This document shows, piece after piece, positions 59,152 through 64,000 of a stretch of 64,000 nt of DNA (the stretch's first letter is position 1; each line of letters begins with the position of its first letter). The translations under genes were made by a program, and so were the position numbers. Under the pieces are notes generated by a model. That model was not told where the DNA came from and searched no databases. It was given only the letters and a program-made list of their open reading frames with translations. Location: contig OX637393.1 in assembly GCA_951799425.1 (NCBI GenBank), forward strand, positions 9,668,744 to 9,732,743, given 5' to 3'. This DNA is from Ilex aquifolium. Its lineage: Eukaryota; Streptophyta; Magnoliopsida; Aquifoliales; Aquifoliaceae.

Positions 59152-60051
59152 TGATGGTGTGTGTTGTACAATTGAGCAGATTTGTAACCTATAGGGGTCT
59201 GTGGATCATTGGGAGACCCAGTCAGAGCTTCTAGGTTCTCAATAATTGAACAAGTATAATGTGAGATTGCAAATAGGGAGTTTATAATGGTTCACCAACT
59301 CGAGAGCTCGACTAATCCACTCTCAAAATAGTCTCTTGCTCCTGGGGAAGATTTTATTGATGAAAATGGGAAGATTACACAGAGTATTTGCTTAGGCTAG
59401 TTGTTTTTTATTTTTTGTGAGGGATATGCCTCTTATTTATAGTCTTTCAGGGCCTTTCTTGATCTCCTGGTGTGATCCTTGCCTCTTCCTTGTAACGGTT
59501 GCACCTATTATGTGATTGTCGTAGATAGCGCTGAGGCGGTTGCGGCTTCCTTGCCAGAATATAAGACCATTACGATTTATGTGTGGCGCTTTGATGGAAG
59601 CCAGCTGTCATCCCTGCTATTCTTATGAGGGCGCTGTTGCTGGGGAGGAGGTGCCAACCTAAACTCCCCCGGTTATCTATAGTGAACTGCGTGATTCGAG
59701 CTGAACGCTTGAGCTCAACCTTGGCCATATTTTGGGTATTATTAGTTGCCCCTCAGTCCCCAACCAGGTAAGCTTTGTCTTATATGGGATGGGGGTTGAC
59801 TGACGCTTTGGTGGGCGAGGTCAGCTCGGTTTGTCGATTGACCTGCCTTATGAACAGTTAGGTTTGCCCTTGGGATTTGCACAATGGGACGTTTCTCAAT
59901 TTTTCGACGTTGTAAGCATGTGAGGAGTCTTTTTTGCCTATTTTCCTGCGCATGTTCATCCCTCCAGGTTCCACGTGTCCGTTCGTACACCCACCTTAAA
60001 TGCATTTGCTGGCGAAACCGTCTTTTTCCATCATTTTGAATTCTTTTAGCA
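59152..60051 (-). repeat. Candidate 3' LTR of a Tat-lineage Ty3/gypsy element (minus strand)
   Basis: On the minus strand it would start TGCTAAAAGAATTC, directly after the purine-rich 'aagagaaaaa' (60052-60061), and end CACACACCATCA. A TATA-like 'ctataaataagaggc' lies on the minus strand around 59430-59445, suitable for an LTR promoter. The second LTR is outside the window, so borders rest on TG/CA ends and the purine tract only. Confidence 0.5.
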
Positions 60052-60062
60052 TTTTTCTCTTA
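60052..60062 (-). promoter_or_regulatory. Candidate polypurine tract
   Basis: On the minus strand 'taagagaaaaa' immediately precedes the TG start of the candidate 3' LTR; this is the normal second-strand priming position. Confidence 0.45.
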
Positions 60063-60557
60063 GATACTCTCTATTTCCTCTTTCTTCATGCTATCGTCTT
60101 CTTCATTCTTCTAACTATTTAGGGTTTAGTTGGTCAGTGCTCAGACTCGTTCAGAAGCCTTCTTGAAGCTAGCTCTGCTCATCCTTCGAATCTACCTCGG
60201 GTCATCGATTGTCAATCACCCTCAGTTAGGTACGTCTTCTATTTTGCTTTTCCCCTCCTTCCCTTAGGGTTCCTGTCCACCCTAGATTCCACGAATCCAA
60301 GGTGGTTACTCCATTTCTGGACCTTTTGTTTTTGTTATTTCAGGAGTCAGGGTTGTTCCCTGTCTTCTCTTCCTCTCTTCTTAGACCCTTACACTACTAC
60401 TAGGATCTTTCTCTTTGGTCGTTGGAGTCTTGACCCCCGAGCTCTCAAAGACTATTTTTCGAACGTCCCTCTCCTTTATGCCTCTTTTAATCTTCCTTTC
60501 TCCCAGATCTCTATACCTGCTTCTTCCGAAGCTACTGCTTCGTCTGTCTCTCTTGCC

Positions 60558-63232
60558 ATGGATGGCAAATCTCCTGAGTTTGAAGTTCGAGCTCGTCGTA
60601 GAGGGCGATCTGTAGAACCTGATGAGGTAGACGACCTGGGGGATATGGGCGATGAGATATATAGCTTCCCAGACATCGATGCCCTTGATGCCGAGGTCGA
60701 GGTAGAGATCCCTTTGCCTTTGCCAGGCCCCATTCCGAGATCTAAGAAGTCCCAAAAAGGGAAGTCTAAGAAAGGTAGGGCTTGGACCTCTTGCTGTGCT
60801 AGGGATGTAGGGCCCACACCCCGGGTTTCATACCTTGTGGGCTTAAGTGAGGTTACCCCCTTTTTTTTAGCGTCCTTTTTTGCTAGATTTGGCTTCCCCA
60901 ATGGCATGTACTACTGGTGTTCCCACATGGACATCAGGTATGATACTGTGCTGCCTGAGAAGACCTGCTTCTTTGTTGCCTCTATCGAGAATGGCCTTAG
61001 GTTTCCTATGCATCCATTTCTCAAGTTTGTCCTTCAACACTTCAATGTTTGCCCAACCCAATTTTCTCCCAACTGCTGGGGTATTTTGGTGGGTCTTTTG
61101 GTTTCATTTAAGAAGAACGAGCTTGGTACCCCTTCAGTTCCCCTTCTCATGCACTTTTTTAACGTTAAATTCTCCCCTGCCAATGGCTTTTTGTATATCG
61201 CAAAGCGGGTGAGAACCCGTTTCCTGATTATCGACCTCCGGAGTCCCATAAGGGTTGGAAGAAACTCTTTTTCTTTGTGTCTGGGATGTAATAGGAGTTC
61301 AACCCAAGGGATGCCACTGACACACTTCCTGTGCCTCGGGGTTGGTCTAGCCCTGATAATTTGGGTAAGTCTTTGATGAGGTGATCTGGTCTTTAGTTTA
61401 TGTGTTTCGCTTTCTGATTTTGTTTTCTTTGTTGTTTCAGGTATTAGCATCGACCTTGACACAAACGACAGGATAATCCTGCTCGGTCTTAAGGACTGCC
61501 CTCTTGAAAAGTATTCTGGGTTCCTTTCGCCTTTCGAGCTCACTCGGTACGGGTTCAGTCCTCCCAAGGTGAGAGTTGAGACTTCTATTCCAATATCCGT
61601 GTTTGGTGAAGGTGATTCTGTTGGTAAGGCTATTTCCTTTTAACCCTTGTTCTGCTTTTTCTTCTCTTCAGTTTACTGATCTGCCTCTTCCATTTTCTTA
61701 GGTCCAATCTCCATGGCTCTAGATGCTGATGCAGTAAAGGTCAAGGTGGCCTAGTTTAGGAAAGAGAGGGATGGAGGAAAAATCAAGGCTGAGGTCAGAT
61801 CTGGTAGCGACCTGGGTCTTACTTCAAGGGTGAGAATGCCTCCACCTGTACCTTCTCAAATGACTCCTTCACCCTAAAAAATTCCTCAGAAGACTCCTCC
61901 ATCTGTGAAGGTTGTGAAGGCTTCCCCTCCTCAAGGAGTTCCTCCCCCACAGAAGACTTTTGTGGTGACTTCTCCCACCTCCACAAGGTTTGAGAGAACT
62001 GCTGGGGTTACGACTTCCCCTTTATCGATAGAGGTGATTGGAGCCCTGGAGTCCATAGCTCCTTTTCTGCAAGACCCTTCTCCCTTGAAGCCTATTGAAG
62101 ACGTCTCATCAGCAGCTCTTTGGCGCAGAATGGAGCTATTCAGGTCAGGTGGCCAAAGGTAAGGGTTCATTTATCAATGATGTGAATCTTGCTGCCAATG
62201 CTATTTTATATGTTATCTCTGAGTCTGACATCCAGGAGACCTCTTCCATGCCTCTATCTACCTCGGCTGCCACCACTCTATATGGAGCAGCTTCGGTAAG
62301 TTCTAGGCTTTTGCCTTTTAATTTGGGTTTGGGTTTAGTTCTGACTTTGCTGACTTTAAATCCTCTTCACTTTTACAGATGGCAATCCATGTAGGGGCCC
62401 TAGTGGGTAGGATTCGGGCTTTGAAGAAAGCTGTCGGGTGACCCAGAAGTCCTTAAAGGCCAATGAGCTTAAAGTCACCGATCTGTCCTTTGTCAATGAC
62501 AATTTGAGAGCTCAGGTGCAAGACCTGAAAACCCAAATACAGAGGTGAGCTCGGAGAATAAGAACCTTGAGGCTGAGGTAAAAAAGAAGAGTGATGAGAT
62601 CAAATTTAAGATGGATGGCCTGGTTCAAGCAAGAAAAGATGTTTTTTAGGCCCGTGAAGCTGTTCAAGCAGTGAAGGATGACCTCAAGGATCTTATTGAG
62701 GTCAATGTTGTCTGCTTAAAAGAGATAAATGATGAAAGGGCCAAAGTGTTGGAGAGGGATACCAGGATTGTTGAGCTTCAAGACGAGTGTGCCACGGCCT
62801 AAGCCAAGGGCTATTTTGCTTTCCAAGTGCAAGCCATGAAAAAGTACCCAAATCAAGACTTCGACTTCGAACCCCCACTGGAAGAGAGGAGGAAGGATTA
62901 GCCATGGAGAAGGAAGGTTCAGCTGTGGAGAAAGAAGTTGAGGGGGGCCGGCTGAGGTAGAGGCCCTTGGGACTATTCTTCTTTCAAGCCTTCCTGCTAA
63001 AGATGAGGTTGGGGGCACTGAGGCTGTTCCACCCTTGTCAACTACTTCTGAGGTGGCTGCTTTGATGGAGGTGGAAATCCCAGAGACTGTTATGCCTGTT
63101 ATTATCACTAATAAGGTCAGGATTTCAACATCTGCCCCTTCTGGAGATCTTGTTGTTCCAGCTGACCTTCCACCTATTCCTGGAAAAGAAAATGTGGTTG
63201 CTCCTGATCTTCTTGAAGAGGTTGCAGTTTAG
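60558..63232 (+). pseudogene. Antisense gene of the 'putative gypsy-type transposon' (PF04195-like) family, decayed
   Basis: Read on the plus strand, opposite to the element's pol. The first long frame (60558-61210) has a basic/acidic N-terminus and then 'FPMHPFLKFVLQHFNVCPTQ' and 'FSPNCWGILVGLL', the hallmark 'F.l..f...vL..f...p.Ql.PN.w' of this domain. A frameshift near 61210-61260 is followed by intact-looking introns at 61365-61440, 61624-61701 and 62296-62378. Downstream is a coiled-coil region (62400-62770, with heptad-like 'AEVKKKSDEIKFKMDG') and the conserved 'MKKYPNQDFDFEPP' near 62838-62880, then an acidic end to 63232. Stops at 61753, 61876, 62647 and 62800 and frameshifts show it is inactive here. 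Function of the family is unknown. Confidence 0.78.
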
Positions 63233-63806
63233 GCTTTTTCATCTTTTCACCTTGTAATCTTTAGGGAAGAAATTTGACTGAAAAAAAAAGGAACTTTTGC
63301 TTTTCTTAACTAACTTCTCCTTCCTTCTTTTGCCCCCTTGCTTTGAGGATAGTTTTGGTTTCCTAGAAGCAACTTTGTTTGCAGGAAAAAATTTCTTAAG
63401 TGGCGAGGTCTGTCCACTAGCTCATTCTTTCTCTCTGAGCTAAGGAGCTCACCTTTAGTTATGAGCTGATAAGCTAGTCTCTTACTCATGAGCTAAGGAG
63501 TTCATTTTTCATTTATGAACTAAACTGTTTTTCTTTAGTTTATAAGTTGAGGAGCTCATCGCTGATTCATAAGTCGAAGAGCTGAGAAGCTCATCTTTAG
63601 CTTATGAGCTGAGAAACTCATCTTTAGTTTATGAGCTAAGAAGAGCTCATCTTTAGTTTTTGAGCTGAGAAGCTCATCTTTAGTTTATGAGCTAAGAAAC
63701 TCATCTTTAATTTATAAGCTAAAGAGCTCATCTTTAATTGAAGAATGATAACTGACCTGAAACTTCTCGTTTGTTGCAGTGAACTTTACAAAAACATGGT
63801 TCTTAG
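63233..63806 (-). repeat. 3' untranslated region of the Tat element with 'gagct' tandem repeats
   Basis: From about 63415 to 63740 an imperfect unit of about 28-32 bp repeats at least 8-10 times, built from 'agctcatctttagtttatga' and 'gctgagaa'. It lies between the stop of pol (minus strand) and the antisense gene. Tandem repeats in exactly this location are known from Tat/Ogre elements. Confidence 0.8.
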
Positions 63807-64000
63807 TTATTGATGAAAAAATTTCAAGTGATAAGCGTTCCATGAGTGAGGCAAAGTTTTCCCTTCCTTAGTCTGTAGCTCATAATTCCCTGGTTTGAGT
63901 ATTCTGATCACGATGTATGGGCATTCCCAGTTGGGCCCTAGTTTTCCATGAGTGGGGTCTTTCCCAACTGGGAGGAGCTTCTTGAGGACTAGGTCTCCCA
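63807..64000 (-). pseudogene. C-terminus of Tat-lineage Ty3/gypsy polyprotein (partial, runs off the window)
   Basis: The minus-strand frame is open from the window edge to a TAA at 63807-63809, about 63 residues. It contains 'GDLVLKK', 'GKLGPNWECPY', 'LKPGNYEL' and ends 'LPHSWNAYHLKFF' plus two residues. 'GDLVL.......GKL.P.WEGPY' followed by 'W(N)..(H)LK.(F/Y)(Y)' is the integrase C-terminal tail typical of Tat/Athila-group gypsy elements. The visible part has no stop, but upstream integrity is outside the window. Typed as pseudogene because the associated antisense gene is decayed; it could be intact. Confidence 0.85.

Noticed and set aside
60476-60907. 143-codon minus-strand frame opposite the antisense transposon gene
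   Set aside because: It is a shadow of the plus-strand gene, whose conserved motifs are clear.
1-64000. CRISPR array, bacterial operon or defence system
   Set aside because: The window is plant nuclear DNA; none of the repeats has regular spacers and no prokaryotic genes are present.
1-64000. Endogenous pararetrovirus sequence
   Set aside because: Reverse transcriptase and integrase sequence is found only within or at the end of LTR retrotransposons; no movement-protein or coat-protein-like motif was seen.

Overview
The window is nuclear DNA from a flowering plant, most likely a eudicot. It is AT-rich and sparsely genic, with GT-AG introns, plant-type TATA boxes and many plant transposon families. 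No species can be named from the sequence alone. Three complete multi-exon genes and one small single-exon gene stand out, all clustered between about 10.8 and 55.1 kb.

Genes. (1) 10871-19004 (+): root-type plastid ferredoxin-NADP+ reductase, 5 exons, 377 aa by my assembly. (2) 29890-37464 (+): ArfGAP plus C2 domain protein of the AGD11/12/13 type, 8 coding exons, 330 aa, probably with a non-coding leader exon. (3) 43829-46660 (+): zinc-dependent alcohol dehydrogenase of the cinnamyl-alcohol/mannitol dehydrogenase family, 5 exons, 361 aa. (4) 54649-55086 (-): a 145-aa predicted secretory or membrane protein without a recognised family. The genes have unrelated functions and share no evident regulation, as is usual in plants.

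Mobile DNA fills nearly everything else. 1-10.8 kb holds MITEs, a broken PPR gene, a MULE-associated protein fragment, and a 1.3-kb Mutator-like element with a perfect 9-bp target duplication ending about 340 bp upstream of the reductase TATA box. 19.4-21.3 kb holds two tandem CCN-rich units with Helitron-like 3' ends. 21.8-26.4 kb is a tandem segmental duplication whose second copy alone carries two hAT-type insertions (8-bp duplications) and a 50-bp LINE-tail insertion, giving a relative chronology. An inverted duplication carrying TRIM elements flanks part of the ArfGAP gene (32.8-33.7 and 38.2-39.3 kb). 39.8-40.7 kb is a probable solo LTR and 42.36-43.15 kb is another hAT element. 47.6-54.0 kb is a Ty3/gypsy chromovirus with both LTRs, whose gag-pol frame has 11 in-frame stops and one frameshift.

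The right end (about 59.15-64.0 kb) is the 3' half of a Tat-lineage Ty3/gypsy element on the minus strand: pol C-terminus, then a tandem-repeat 3' untranslated region, then an intron-containing antisense gene of the 'putative gypsy-type transposon' (PF04195-like) family read on the plus strand, then a polypurine tract and a candidate LTR of about 900 bp. This compound architecture is the most interesting system in the window. No CRISPR, rRNA or tRNA gene, and no convincing new cellular pathway, was found.
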